Shown: positions 7,243 through 17,585 of the stretch, in pieces
How positions within the stretch are numbered: position 1 is the stretch's first letter
Layout: every line of letters starts with the position of its first letter
Assembly: GCA_039821125.1 (NCBI GenBank)
Contig: JBCBOR010000003.1
Coordinates: forward strand, 108,930-172,929
Source: Thermohalobaculum sp039821125
GTDB lineage: Bacteria; Pseudomonadota; Alphaproteobacteria; Rhodobacterales; Rhodobacteraceae
DNA length: 64,000 nucleotides
Direction of reading: 5' to 3'
Program-made: the position numbers and the translations under genes
The notes under the pieces: generated by a model
The model's database searches: none
Seen by the model: the letters and a program-made list of their open reading frames with translations, nothing else
What the model was told of the DNA's origin: nothing

Positions 7243-8565
7243 ATGAAAACGAATTCAGCCCTGATGAAACTGGGCCTCGGCGCGATGGTGGCCGTGCTTC
7301 TGAGCGGGTGCGGGCTTTTTGGCGACGACAAAGAACGCCTGAGCGGCGAGCGGATCCGGATCCGCGATCAACAGGCGGTGAACCAGGCGGTCTCGCAGGC
7401 GGCGGCGACGCCGCTGCCAGCCCCGGTCAGCAACGCTGCGTGGACCCAGACGAATGGTCAGTCCAGCCATGCCAGCGGTCATCTCTCGGCGCCGAGCACG
7501 CCGTCGCGCGCCTGGCAGGTGAGCGCGGGCTCGGGTGGCGGCGGCGACAGCGCCATCACCTCGACGCCGATCGTGTTCGGTGGGCGGATCTTCGTCATGG
7601 ATGCGGCGGGTCAGGTCAGTGCCCATGACACCGCGACCGGTGCCACCGCCTGGGAGATAAGTCTTGCCCCCGAAGGCGAGGGCGATGACGAGGGCTTTGG
7701 CGGCGGCCTCGCCTCGGACGGTGAGATCATCTACGCGACAACGGGCTTCGGCGAGATCATCGCGATCAGTCCGTCCGATGGCTCTACGATCTGGCGTCAG
7801 CGCGTCGATGCGCCGTTCCGGGCAGCGCCCGCGGTGGCCAATGGCACGGTCGTGGCGGTAACGCGGGACAACCGCGCGGTTGCCGTCTCGGCCCGCAGCG
7901 GCTCCGTCACCTGGCAGATCAACGGGATCGCGGCAGCGGCGGGTCTGCTCGGCGGGGCAAGCCCGGCCATTCAGGGCGATCTGGTGGTGCTGCCCTTCAC
8001 CTCGGGCGAGGTCATTGGCGCACAGCTTTCGACCGGGCGGCGGATCTGGAACGCGGTTCTGGGCGGCGCACGGCGCGGCCTTGCGCGGTCGTCGATCTCT
8101 GACGTGACGGGCGATCCTGTGATTGCCGGGCGGGCCGTGATCGCCGCCAACCAGTCAGGCCGGATCGTCGCGATCGATGGCCAGAACGGGCGGCGCGGCT
8201 GGACCCGCTCGATCGGCTCGACCGGCCCCCTCTGGGCCGCCGGGCGGTCGATCTTCATGACAACGGACGACTCGACCGTCACACGGCTGGATCTGCAGTC
8301 CGGGCAAACTGTATGGAGAACCAAAATCCCGGCCTTTGAAGACGAGGAGGATCGCGAGGATCCGATCGCCTATTCCGGGCCGGTTCTCGCGGGCGGCAAT
8401 GTGCTGGTGACTGACAGCACCGGCAAGATGCTGGTCTTCGATCCCGATACCGGCGCCGAGCGGTCGCCGATTGATCTATCGGGCGGATCTGTCACCGGGC
8501 CCGTCGTTGCGGGCGGGACGGTGTACGTGCTGACCGATGACGGGGATCTGCACGCGTTCCGCTGA
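7243..8565 (+). CDS. bamB: Outer membrane assembly lipoprotein BamB
   Basis: Lipoprotein subunit of the BAM complex, which inserts beta-barrel proteins in the outer membrane. It has 440 residues. A signal peptide ends in the lipobox LSGC (Cys23), followed by a linker and then repeated PQQ-type beta-propeller blades (for example GATAWEISLAPEGE, GSTIWRQRVDAPFRAAPAV and GRRIWNAVLGGARRG). The last block ends with TDDGDLHAFR, as is usual for the family. The ATG at 7243 gives a proper lipoprotein signal. It follows the YfgM-like gene and is convergent with ilvC. Its partner bamA lies at 34.5 kb. Confidence 0.93.
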   Translation: MKTNSALMKLGLGAMVAVLLSGCGLFGDDKERLSGERIRIRDQQAVNQAVSQAAATPLPAPVSNAAWTQTNGQSSHASGHLSAPSTPSRAWQVSAGSGGGGDSAITSTPIVFGGRIFVMDAAGQVSAHDTATGATAWEISLAPEGEGDDEGFGGGLASDGEIIYATTGFGEIIAISPSDGSTIWRQRVDAPFRAAPAVANGTVVAVTRDNRAVAVSARSGSVTWQINGIAAAAGLLGGASPAIQGDLVVLPFTSGEVIGAQLSTGRRIWNAVLGGARRGLARSSISDVTGDPVIAGRAVIAANQSGRIVAIDGQNGRRGWTRSIGSTGPLWAAGRSIFMTTDDSTVTRLDLQSGQTVWRTKIPAFEDEEDREDPIAYSGPVLAGGNVLVTDSTGKMLVFDPDTGAERSPIDLSGGSVTGPVVAGGTVYVLTDDGDLHAFR

Positions 8566-8583
8566 TCGCGCGCGTTGTCGAGA

Positions 8584-8608
8584 GAGGGTGCGCCGTCGAC
8601 GCACCCTC
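8584..8608. terminator. Hairpin between convergent bamB and ilvC
   Basis: GAGGGTGCG and CGCACCCTC form a perfect 9-bp stem around a 7-base loop in the 54-base gap between the stop codons of bamB and ilvC. There is no long T tract on either side, so it may be a weak bidirectional terminator. Its core GGGTGCG/CGCACCC is shared with the palindromic repeats at 24247-24316 and 54567-54592. Confidence 0.5.
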
Positions 8609-8619
8609 GCAGTTCGAAA

Positions 8620-9642
8620 TCAGTTCTTCGACTTGTCGACCATCTTGCCCGCTTCGATCCAGGGCATCATGGCGCGCAGCTTGGCGCCGACTTCCTCGAT
8701 CTGGTGGGCGTCGTTGTTGCGCCGGATCGCCTTGAACATCGGCAGGCCAGCCTTGTACTCGCGCATCCACTCCGAGACGAAGCGGCCATCCTGGATGTCC
8801 TTCAGGACCTTCTTCATGCGGGCCTTGGTCTCGTTATAGGGCAGGATCTGCGGACCGGAGTGATACTCGCCGAACTCGGCCGTGTTCGAGATCGAGTAGT
8901 TCATGTTCGCGATGCCGCCTTCGTAGATCAGATCGACGATCAGCTTCACCTCGTGCAGGCACTCGAAATAGGCCATCTCGGGCTCGTAGCCGGCCTCGAC
9001 CAGGGTCTCGAAGCCCATGCGGATCAGCTCGACAAGGCCGCCGCACAGAACCGCCTGCTCACCGAAGAGATCGGTCTCGCATTCTTCCTTGAATTCGGTC
9101 TCGATGATGCCCGAGCGCCCGCCGCCGATAGCCGAGCAATACGAAAGCCCGATCTCCAACGCACGGCCCGAGGCGTTGTTGTGCACCGCCACAAGGCAGG
9201 GCACGCCGCCGCCTTTGGTGAACTCGCCGCGCACGGTGTGGCCGGGGCCTTTGGGCGCCATCATGATCACGTCGACGCCGGGTTTCGGCTCGATCAGGCC
9301 GAAATGGACGTTGAGCCCGTGGGCAAAGGCAATGGCCGCGCCTTCGCGCAGGTTGTCGTGAATGTGCGCGTAGTACGTCTCGGCCTGCAGCTCGTCCGGC
9401 ATGGCCATCATGATCACATCGGCCCAGGCGGCGGCTTCGGCGATGCCCATGATCTTCAGCCCCTCGGCCTCGGCCTTGGCGGCGGACGGCGAGCCCGGGC
9501 GCAGCGCGGCCGCGACATTGGTCACGCCGCTGTCGCGCATGTTCAGCGCGTGCGCGTGGCCCTGCGAGCCATAGCCGACAACGGCCACGTTCTTGTCCTT
9601 GATCAGATTGATGTCGCAGTCGCGATCGTAATAGACGCGCAT
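8620..9642 (-). CDS. ilvC: Ketol-acid reductoisomerase (class I, NADP+)
   Basis: Second common enzyme of valine, leucine and isoleucine synthesis; isomerises and reduces acetolactate or acetohydroxybutyrate with NADPH and Mg2+. It has 340 residues, the short class I length. The Rossmann motif GYGSQGHAHALNMRDSG is near residue 25, MAPKGPGHTVR in the middle, and the metal-binding knotted helical domain includes LFGEQAVLCGG and a YE.L.E-type helix. The ATG at 9642 is preceded by an AGGAAGAG ribosome-binding site. It lies about 3.5 kb from ilvN in the same orientation, as a separate unit. Confidence 0.97.
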   Translation of the reverse strand: MRVYYDRDCDINLIKDKNVAVVGYGSQGHAHALNMRDSGVTNVAAALRPGSPSAAKAEAEGLKIMGIAEAAAWADVIMMAMPDELQAETYYAHIHDNLREGAAIAFAHGLNVHFGLIEPKPGVDVIMMAPKGPGHTVRGEFTKGGGVPCLVAVHNNASGRALEIGLSYCSAIGGGRSGIIETEFKEECETDLFGEQAVLCGGLVELIRMGFETLVEAGYEPEMAYFECLHEVKLIVDLIYEGGIANMNYSISNTAEFGEYHSGPQILPYNETKARMKKVLKDIQDGRFVSEWMREYKAGLPMFKAIRRNNDAHQIEEVGAKLRAMMPWIEAGKMVDKSKN

Positions 9643-9862
9643 TTCGTCCCTCTCTTCCTTGCCGTTCGCCGGTCTTTGCAGTGTCACATCCGTGTGGGTC
9701 GCGGCGTGGTTAGACGAGGGGCAGGGCGAAGTCCAGCCGCATTCCCGCGCCTCGGCGCCTTCCTGTCGCGGATTGGTCATCAAACTGCGATCTTCGTGCG
9801 ATCAGATAGACATACTGGGCCGATAGGCACCGCGCATCACAACCTTAATGGGAGATGATGCC

Positions 9863-11224
9863 ATGAAATTCGCCTGTATCGCCCTCGCTACCGCTTTGCT
9901 CTCGACCACCGCGTTGGCCGAGGCCACCAAGGTCACTGCCACGCTGAAGGGGCACGCCATCCTGCCCGCCCTGACCTTTGCCGTGGCGCCCTCCGACGCA
10001 CCGTCCGATTTCGCCGTGTCGGGCCGGTACACCGGGCCGGGCAACCAGCGTACGGAGGTGCTTTACTCGGTCGAGGGCCGGACCTGGATCGGCACCGGCG
10101 ACAACGCGCGCCGCGCGACGGGGCTGAGCCTGCCGTTCGTCGGCCAGCCGGTGCAGGGGTTCTCGGGCGTGAAGCATATCGGCAATGGCATCTACTGGGC
10201 GCTCAGCGACAATGGCTTCGGGTCCAAGGCGAACTCCGGCGACACCATGCTGATGGCGCACAAGATCCGCCCGGACTGGGAGACCGGCAAGGTCGAGATG
10301 ATCGAGACGGTCTTCCTCAGCGATCCGAACAAGGTGCTGCCCTTCCGCATCGCCACCGAGTTCACCGACAGTCGGTACCTGACGGGGGCTGATTTCGACA
10401 TCGAATCGATCCAGCCGGTCGGGGATCTCCTGTACTTCGGCGACGAGTTCGGACCTTATGTCTTCGCAACCGACATGGACGGCAAGGTCACCTTCATCAC
10501 CGAGACCTTCCTGGGTGAGCGCAAGCTGATCTCCCCCGATCACCCCAGCCTGAAACTGCCCAACTTGCCAGACGGTGAGATCGCCTTCGATGTCCGCCGC
10601 TCGCGCGGGTATGAGGGCATGGCGCAGTCACCGGACGGCTCGAAGCTGTATCCCCTGATCGAGGGGCCGATCTGGGACCATGAGAAGGGCGCGATCGAGA
10701 CGATGGAGAACGGCCAGGCCTTCCTGCGGATGCTCGAGTTCTCGACCGCGGACCAGTCCTGGACCGACAACAACTGGATGTACCCGCTGGAAGATCCCGG
10801 CCACGCAATCGGCGATTTCAACATGATCTCGGAGACCCGCGGTCTTGTGATCGAACGGGATGGCAATGAAGGCATTCCCGAGCTTGCCTGCGCCGAAGGG
10901 TCGGACGAGCAGGACTGCTTTGCCCGCCCGGCGGCCTTCAAGCGCGTCTATCTGATCGAGATGGGCGCCAGCGGCACGCCGGTGCAGAAACTCGCCTACG
11001 TCGATCTGATGGATATCGAGGATCCGGACGGCGTTGCCCGCGTCGGTGGCAAGGATGGCAAATTCACCTTCCCGCTGGTGACCATCGAGGATGTGGACAT
11101 GGTGGATGCCGAGCACATCATCGTCGGAAATGATAACAATCTGCCGTTCTCGACGGGTCGCACCATTGGCGCGGCGGACGCCAACGAGTGGATCCTGCTC
11201 CATGTCGGCGACATGCTGAAATAG
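9863..11224 (+). CDS. Exported esterase-like phytase family protein
   Basis: Predicted periplasmic or secreted protein of 453 residues with a signal peptide (residues 1 to about 19, ending TTALA). The body matches the esterase-like phytase family (PF13449): VQGFSGVKHIGNGIYWALSDN, a GDEFGPYVFATD block, RGYEGMAQSPDG and a Glu/Asp-rich metal-binding C-terminal region. Members hydrolyse phosphoesters or are predicted to. The ATG at 9863 is chosen over 9848 because GGAG lies correctly before it. A strong terminator follows. It is divergent from ilvC and probably independent of it. Confidence 0.85.
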   Translation: MKFACIALATALLSTTALAEATKVTATLKGHAILPALTFAVAPSDAPSDFAVSGRYTGPGNQRTEVLYSVEGRTWIGTGDNARRATGLSLPFVGQPVQGFSGVKHIGNGIYWALSDNGFGSKANSGDTMLMAHKIRPDWETGKVEMIETVFLSDPNKVLPFRIATEFTDSRYLTGADFDIESIQPVGDLLYFGDEFGPYVFATDMDGKVTFITETFLGERKLISPDHPSLKLPNLPDGEIAFDVRRSRGYEGMAQSPDGSKLYPLIEGPIWDHEKGAIETMENGQAFLRMLEFSTADQSWTDNNWMYPLEDPGHAIGDFNMISETRGLVIERDGNEGIPELACAEGSDEQDCFARPAAFKRVYLIEMGASGTPVQKLAYVDLMDIEDPDGVARVGGKDGKFTFPLVTIEDVDMVDAEHIIVGNDNNLPFSTGRTIGAADANEWILLHVGDMLK

Positions 11225-11291
11225 GCTATACACATGCGTCGGCGCAGCGCCAGGTGATCACGGCGTTGCCCGCGCCCCGGAACAACGCACA

Positions 11292-11320
11292 GGCCGTGGG
11301 GTTCTCTCACGGCCATTTTT
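11292..11320 (+). terminator. Rho-independent terminator after the phytase-like gene
   Basis: GGCCGTG and CACGGCC form a perfect 7-bp stem around a 9-base loop, followed by A and five T residues. It lies 67 bases after the stop codon of the phytase-like gene. Confidence 0.85.
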
Positions 11321-11466
11321 GTATCCGGTTCAGTCATGGCGTGCATCGCCGGCGACGGTGCGCTGTTCAAGCCGCTGCAAGTCTCTGCTAGAACGATGAG
11401 AGCCGCCTGCAAAGGCGGTGCTATGCGTGCTTGATGCCGGGACGGCATCGTGGATCGGAGGGCACA

Positions 11467-11946
11467 GTGCCGGGGATCGGATACATGAGAGTGCTGGCTT
11501 CTGTCGCAATCACCCTCTGGCTTGCGGCCTCAACAGGCTCTGGCCATGCGCATCTGTTCCAAGGCGATTCCGTCGCGTTCTTTGTGAACTCAGCGGAGGT
11601 GGACCCGGACGCGCCGGACGACCAGATGCTTCTGGTTCTGCATTTCAGCAACGGGTCAGGGAATGCCGCGACCTTGCGTGGTTTGTGGGTTGCGGGTCAC
11701 GGGGCCGTGGACATCGAGAAACTGCGCGATTTTCTCGTCTTCAGATCTTGGCAAGAGGTGAAGTTTCTCCGTCTCGAGCCCGGTGCGGAACTCACACTCG
11801 CCCCGCCCGCCTTCAAGGTCGCGGTTCCGGCAACCGCATGGTCGAGCGAAGACTTCAAGATCGTTGCTGATTTCGGACCCTTGGGCCGGATCGAGCCGCA
11901 GCAGCTGTCGATTTTTCCAGACTCAGACGACGCCGTACGTCAGTAG
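11467..11946 (+). CDS. Exported protein, possibly PCu(A)C-like
   Basis: Protein of 159 residues with an N-terminal signal peptide ending near GSGHA. The mature part has beta-rich blocks: LLVLHFSNGSGNAATLRG, then FLRLEPGAELTLAPPAFKV. They recall the overall pattern of PCu(A)C copper chaperones (a pair with an extra term, then a Pro/Gly-rich edge strand), but the H(M)X10MX21HXM metal motif is not visible. I therefore treat function as unknown. The GTG at 11467 has GGAGGG 4 bases upstream; an ATG at 11485 is an alternative. Its 3' end overlaps the convergent HupE gene by 24 bases. Confidence 0.7.
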   Translation: MPGIGYMRVLASVAITLWLAASTGSGHAHLFQGDSVAFFVNSAEVDPDAPDDQMLLVLHFSNGSGNAATLRGLWVAGHGAVDIEKLRDFLVFRSWQEVKFLRLEPGAELTLAPPAFKVAVPATAWSSEDFKIVADFGPLGRIEPQQLSIFPDSDDAVRQ

Positions 11947-12519
11947 CACCATGTAGAGACCGATGCCGCCACAGCCCGCGCCGATCTTGGCGCGCGCGAC
12001 CTCATGCCTTTGCAACACGCCGAGACCAACACCTGCAACGTGCAGAACCGTACTCGCGATCAGGAAGCCGATGACATAGAGCGCAGGCGCCGCGAGCGAT
12101 GGGATCTCCATCCCGTGCGCATGTCCATGGAAAATGGCGAAGAAGCCGACCATCAGCATCGCGAACACCATCGGCACGGTCGTGCTGAGCGCGATCACCA
12201 GTCCAAGTCCGAACACCGAAAGGGCAATCACGCCCTCGACCTCTGGAAGAGGGATGTTTGCCAACCCCAGCGCGCCGCCAATCCCCAGGAAGACCAGAAA
12301 CGCCAAAGGCACATACCAAACGGCGCGCCCGCCGATCTGCACCGACAGCAAGCCGACCGCGACCATCGCGAGCAGATGATCGAACCCAAGCAGCGGGTGC
12401 AGGAAGCCGCTGAAGAAACCCGTATCGCCCTCGACCTCTACCGCGTAGGCAAGCGACGGCGCCAGAACGGGCATCATCGCACCGGCGCAGACAGCGCAGA
12501 CCCGTCCGATGCGTCTCAT
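11923..12519 (-). CDS. HupE/UreJ family membrane protein
   Basis: Integral membrane protein of 198 residues with a signal-like first segment and about six membrane helices. HPLLGFDHLLAMVAVG carries the conserved His and Asp residues of the HupE/UreJ family, and FHGHAHGMEIP is the second His-rich site. Family members are implicated in nickel or cobalt uptake. No hydrogenase or urease gene is nearby, so the role here is unclear. It overlaps the 3' end of the exported protein on the other strand by 24 bases; the pair may be functionally linked by metal handling. Confidence 0.87.
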   Translation of the reverse strand: MRRIGRVCAVCAGAMMPVLAPSLAYAVEVEGDTGFFSGFLHPLLGFDHLLAMVAVGLLSVQIGGRAVWYVPLAFLVFLGIGGALGLANIPLPEVEGVIALSVFGLGLVIALSTTVPMVFAMLMVGFFAIFHGHAHGMEIPSLAAPALYVIGFLIASTVLHVAGVGLGVLQRHEVARAKIGAGCGGIGLYMVLLTYGVV

Positions 12520-12550
12520 CTTTGCCGATCCTCCTGATCGTGACCGATCA

Positions 12551-13102
12551 TCATCCCTGATCGTTGCTCTGCTGGAGGATCAGACTTTCGAAAAGCTTCC
12601 GCGTGCAGACGTTCTGTGGCTTGCTGGCCTCGGGATCGACGACCAGACCGCTGCGCAGCATTTCCGAGGTCACGGCCATCGCCATGAAGTTCGGCAGATC
12701 CCGCGCGAGAACGCCGGTCCGCACCTCGTCCGGGCCGTAGATCGGACGCTGGCGCTCACGCGGGGTGAAGCCATAGCCGCGAAGCTGCTGAGGATTGCAC
12801 TTGCCTTCCTCGGGCGTGATGCGGATCGCCGGATCGTTGGTCGGTGTGTTGTCCTGGCTCTGGTCGATGGCAAAGACGACCGAGGTCGGACCGTTTCCGC
12901 CGGGCTGGATCGCCATGTAGACGTGCGGGACCTCTGGCGTGTTGGCGGGCGCTGTCGCTACGGGGCCGGTCGCTTGCTGCTGCGGCGCAGGGGCCGGAGC
13001 CGGGGTCGCCGCCTTTGGCTGCGGCGTCTTCGCCGTGTCCTCGCCTCCGCAGGCGGACAGACCGATCGCCAACGCCCCAAAAATCGCCAGACGCGCCGTC
13101 AT
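12551..13102 (-). CDS. Hypothetical lipoprotein, downstream of ilvN
   Basis: Protein of 183 residues with a lipoprotein signal (GLSAC, Cys18), a Pro/Ala/Gln-rich linker (about residues 28-55) and a globular C-terminal part of about 120 residues including PEEGKCNPQQLRGYG and a second Cys near the end. The family was not recognised. Its ATG overlaps the ilvN stop by four bases (ATGA), so it is translated with ilvN, although a functional link to branched-chain amino acids is not obvious. Confidence 0.8.
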   Translation of the reverse strand: MTARLAIFGALAIGLSACGGEDTAKTPQPKAATPAPAPAPQQQATGPVATAPANTPEVPHVYMAIQPGGNGPTSVVFAIDQSQDNTPTNDPAIRITPEEGKCNPQQLRGYGFTPRERQRPIYGPDEVRTGVLARDLPNFMAMAVTSEMLRSGLVVDPEASKPQNVCTRKLFESLILQQSNDQG

Positions 13103-13671
13103 TCCAGCGCCTCGTTGCCGCGAAGGAGGGCCGCGACACCTGTCCGCGCCACCTCGACCAGCCCCAGCGGACGCATGAGTTCGATGAACGCATCGACCTG
13201 CTCCGAGGTCTCGGCCAGCTCGAAGATGAAGCTTTGCGGTGTCACATCGACCACGCGGGCGCCCATGATCTCGGCCATGCGCAGGGCCTCGACACGCGGC
13301 TCCCCGGTCGAGGACACCTTGATCAGCCCAAGCTCGCGTTCGACATGCGGGCCCTCATCGGTCAGATCGTTCACCCCGTGCACCGGCACCATGCGGCCAA
13401 GCTGAGCGTGGATCTGGTCGATCACGGCAGGCGTGCCGACGGTCACGATCGTGATCCGCGAGCGATGCCCGGTGTGATCGGTCTCGGCCACCGTGAGGCT
13501 TTCGATGTTGTATCCCCGGCCCGAGAACAGACCGATCACCCGCGCCAGCACACCGGGCTCGTTGTCGACCAGAACGCTGAGCGTGTGGCGTTCCTCGCCT
13601 TCGGCGATGGGATTGCGCAGATTGTACGCGCTCTTGCGCGATGATCCGGGTTTGAGCGTGAGCGAGTTCAT
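13099..13671 (-). CDS. ilvN: Acetolactate synthase small (regulatory) subunit
   Basis: Regulatory subunit that activates the catalytic subunit and confers feedback inhibition by valine. It has 190 residues. An N-terminal ACT domain (about 28-100) contains HTLSVLVDNEPGVLARVIGL and GRGYNIESLTVAETD, followed by the C-terminal ALS small-subunit domain (ERELGLIKV and onward). It overlaps both neighbours by ATGA: the sulfotransferase gene before it and the lipoprotein gene after it. It is separated from ilvB by two sulfotransferase genes instead of following it directly. Confidence 0.96.
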   Translation of the reverse strand: MNSLTLKPGSSRKSAYNLRNPIAEGEERHTLSVLVDNEPGVLARVIGLFSGRGYNIESLTVAETDHTGHRSRITIVTVGTPAVIDQIHAQLGRMVPVHGVNDLTDEGPHVERELGLIKVSSTGEPRVEALRMAEIMGARVVDVTPQSFIFELAETSEQVDAFIELMRPLGLVEVARTGVAALLRGNEALE

Positions 13672-14579
13672 GGCGTCTTGTCCCTGTCTGTCGCGCTGTC
13701 TTCTAACCTTTCGAGACAGCGGCTGGCAATGTAGCTCACGGCTTTGTCGAGCCGCGTGTGGAAGGTCTTTGTCACATGCTCGTACAGCTGTGCATCGATC
13801 GGATTGGCGGCGAGGATCCGCGCGCGCATCTCGGACGTTGGCACCACGTCGTCGCCGGGCGAGACATTGACCTTGTTCAGCTTGATCCCCGGCAGGCCGA
13901 AGGCGCTGCGCAGCTTGCGCAGGGCCGTCCCGATCTCGGGCTGCGGGATCAGCAGGAAGTAGTCGTCATCGGCCCGGTTGCGCAGCTCGTCCCATGTGAA
14001 ATCCTCGCTCTCGCGATCGCCCATCAGCATGCGCGCCTGCAGATTGCGCTTCTGCCAGCCGTCCCGCTGGTCGAGCGCGTCCCAGGCCGTCTCGAAATCC
14101 TTGCCGGTGACGATGGTGTGCTCCGCAGCGCCGGGGGTCGCCAGCAGATAGCGATAGCCCGATACGGCGCGGCTGACAGGCTCGCGGATCGCCGCGACAT
14201 AGAGCGGGATCCGGTCGACGCGCCAGTGTACGCCGTAGGTGAAGTGCCCCGAGACGAAATGCAGGCTTCGCCGCTCGGCCTCTGACAGGGACTGCCAGGT
14301 GTGATTGCGCCGCATCCGGACATCGAGGCTGTGCACCCCGCCGAAGATACCCGAAAGACCATCGGCCAGAGCCGAGCCGCCGGTTTTCGGCAAATGGGTC
14401 TGGATGACGATGTGCTCACGCAGAAACCGGGCCCGTGCGCCATGATCGGCGCGTTCTGACAGGGTTCTGTCGATGTTGCTTTTCTGAGCGGCCTTGCGAT
14501 AGCCGATCATCGGATCGCGTCCGACCAGCCACTGTTTCAGCCGATTGCGCAGGCGCCGCCGCCATCTCCGGAAGTTCAT
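13668..14579 (-). CDS. Sulfotransferase family protein (cytoplasmic), upstream of ilvN
   Basis: Predicted PAPS-dependent sulfotransferase of about 303 residues. HLPKTGGSAL (about residues 62-71) is the 5'-phosphosulfate loop, and AIREPVSRAVSGYRY (about 121-135) the 3'-phosphate site, as in the Sulfotransfer_2/heparan 2-O-like group. The start is very basic (RRWRRRLRNRLKQW). The ATG at 14579 has a CGAGG-type site; an ATG at 14597 is possible. The stop overlaps the ilvN start by four bases, so it heads the ilvN transcript. Acceptor unknown; surface glycans are plausible, given the capsule genes elsewhere in the window. Confidence 0.82.
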   Translation of the reverse strand: MNFRRWRRRLRNRLKQWLVGRDPMIGYRKAAQKSNIDRTLSERADHGARARFLREHIVIQTHLPKTGGSALADGLSGIFGGVHSLDVRMRRNHTWQSLSEAERRSLHFVSGHFTYGVHWRVDRIPLYVAAIREPVSRAVSGYRYLLATPGAAEHTIVTGKDFETAWDALDQRDGWQKRNLQARMLMGDRESEDFTWDELRNRADDDYFLLIPQPEIGTALRKLRSAFGLPGIKLNKVNVSPGDDVVPTSEMRARILAANPIDAQLYEHVTKTFHTRLDKAVSYIASRCLERLEDSATDRDKTP

Positions 14580-14700
14580 GCCGCGGGCCTCGCGTTGCAT
14601 AAGCAAGGCCGATGACCCAGGACAAGACACTTGGCGGCACGGCCCGCACCGCACATAACCGGGCGGATACGCGACACGGAGCCATTGACCCGATCCGCCG

Positions 14701-15477
14701 ATGAAGACGCCGCTTCTCTACATCTGTTACGGGGTGCCGAAATCAGGCTCATCGCTGGCCCACGCCCTGAGCGCCGTGATCGCTGAGCGGGGCGGCTTTG
14801 ATCAGAGCCCTCTTGCGGTGCCCGGCATCGGGCATGGGCATCTGCGCGCGAATTTCGTGCCGAGCCTCAAATCCGAGCATTTGAGACCTGCGCTGGACGC
14901 CGCCCGCTCTGATCAGCGGCGCATGGTCGTGCTGAAAACCCATGGCCGGGTGACCCCGGCGCTGCGTGCAGCGGTCGATCGCGGTGCTGTCCGGGTGCAG
15001 GCGCATATCCGCGACCCGCGCGATGTGGCGCTGTCGATGTGGGATGCGGCGCGGCGCGGCGATGCCTGGGGCACTTTGGCCGAGGACGCGCCGATCACAG
15101 CGCCCGAGGAGGCTCGGGCCCGGATTGTGCGTCAGATCGGCTTCTTTCGGGACTGGGCTACGCTGCCCGGCGCGCTGGTGTTGGGCTACGAACGAACAGC
15201 CTTCGAGACCGCCGCCGCCGCTCGGCGTATCGCCCGGCATATGGGTGTCGCGCCCGCGCCGCTGCGGGACGCGTTCGGTGCCAAACGCAGGTTTACCCAG
15301 TTCAACGCAGGCCGATCGCAACGCCATCTGAGCGAGATGACGCCTGAGCAGGCCGCCGACTGGTATGCCGAGTTTCACGAAATCATCGATCTGCACCGGC
15401 TGGCCGAGCCGCCCCGAAGGACCTGGCCTGGCCGCCTGATGACAAGGCTCGCCCGGCTGTCCGCCGGGCGATTTTGA
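14701..15477 (+). CDS. Sulfotransferase domain protein
   Basis: Protein of 258 residues. GVPKSGSSL (residues 11-19) is the 5'-phosphosulfate-binding loop, and IRDPRDVALSMWDAARRG (about 103-120) the 3'-phosphate site with the conserved Arg-Asp-Pro-Arg-Asp. It is a different subfamily from the sulfotransferase at 13668-14579, from which it diverges across about 120 bases. It points towards ilvB and ends 38 bases before the ilvB stop. Acceptor unknown. Confidence 0.8.
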   Translation: MKTPLLYICYGVPKSGSSLAHALSAVIAERGGFDQSPLAVPGIGHGHLRANFVPSLKSEHLRPALDAARSDQRRMVVLKTHGRVTPALRAAVDRGAVRVQAHIRDPRDVALSMWDAARRGDAWGTLAEDAPITAPEEARARIVRQIGFFRDWATLPGALVLGYERTAFETAAAARRIARHMGVAPAPLRDAFGAKRRFTQFNAGRSQRHLSEMTPEQAADWYAEFHEIIDLHRLAEPPRRTWPGRLMTRLARLSAGRF

Positions 15478-15515
15478 TGCGGTACGCCCGCGCCTGGGAG
15501 GGCGACGGGGCAAGA

Positions 15516-17276
<1,761 letters not shown>

Positions 17277-17337
17277 CGTGTGCTCTCCTTTGGTTCCGGT
17301 CCTTGGTCGATCCCGGCAGCAGGTCCCGATCGGGCAT

Positions 17338-17358
17338 AAAAAAAGCCCCTTCCGGGGC
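17338..17358 (-). terminator. Attenuator terminator upstream of ilvB
   Basis: Read on the reverse strand, GCCCC-ggaa-GGGGC is followed at once by seven T residues, a textbook intrinsic terminator. It lies after the leader peptide and about 60 bases before the ilvB start codon, so it can stop transcription before the structural gene. Confidence 0.88.
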
Positions 17359-17375
17359 CAATGCGCGCATCCAAC

Positions 17376-17397
17376 GTGATGGTGATCAGACCATCAC
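17376..17397 (-). promoter_or_regulatory. Leader hairpin (pause/protector) overlapping the ilvB leader stop codon
   Basis: A perfect 8-bp inverted repeat, GTGATGGT-ctgatc-ACCATCAC on the reverse strand. Its left arm covers the last codons of the leader peptide and its loop holds the TGA stop. A ribosome stalled at the Val/Leu/Ile codons would sit close to this arm, the position of the 1:2 hairpin in amino-acid attenuators. An alternative pairing that would free the terminator was not worked out. Confidence 0.7.
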
Positions 17398-17433
17398 GCC
17401 CCAGCGCGCCGAAATTACGAGTACCTGCTGCAC
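17386..17433 (-). CDS. ilvB leader peptide (15 residues)
   Basis: Short reading frame starting with GTG and coding MQQVLVISARWGVMV: four Val, one Leu and one Ile in 15 residues. An AAGGAG ribosome-binding site lies six bases upstream. It ends with TGA inside a hairpin loop and is followed by an intrinsic terminator, then ilvB. This is the organisation of amino-acid attenuators. I infer that shortage of charged branched-chain tRNAs stalls the ribosome and lets transcription continue into ilvB. Confidence 0.82.
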   Translation of the reverse strand: MQQVLVISARWGVMV

Positions 17434-17585
17434 GTCAATCTCCTTACGTGAGGATCAGATACCGCTGCCCGCCGCCCGGGTCAAGCGCGTTCTCCCGTCC
17501 GCTCAAAATCGCCGCGTGGGCCGCAAGAAATAACCACATTTTAACGGAATCATGACCATCAGAGACGAGCAGCAACAGGTGCATG

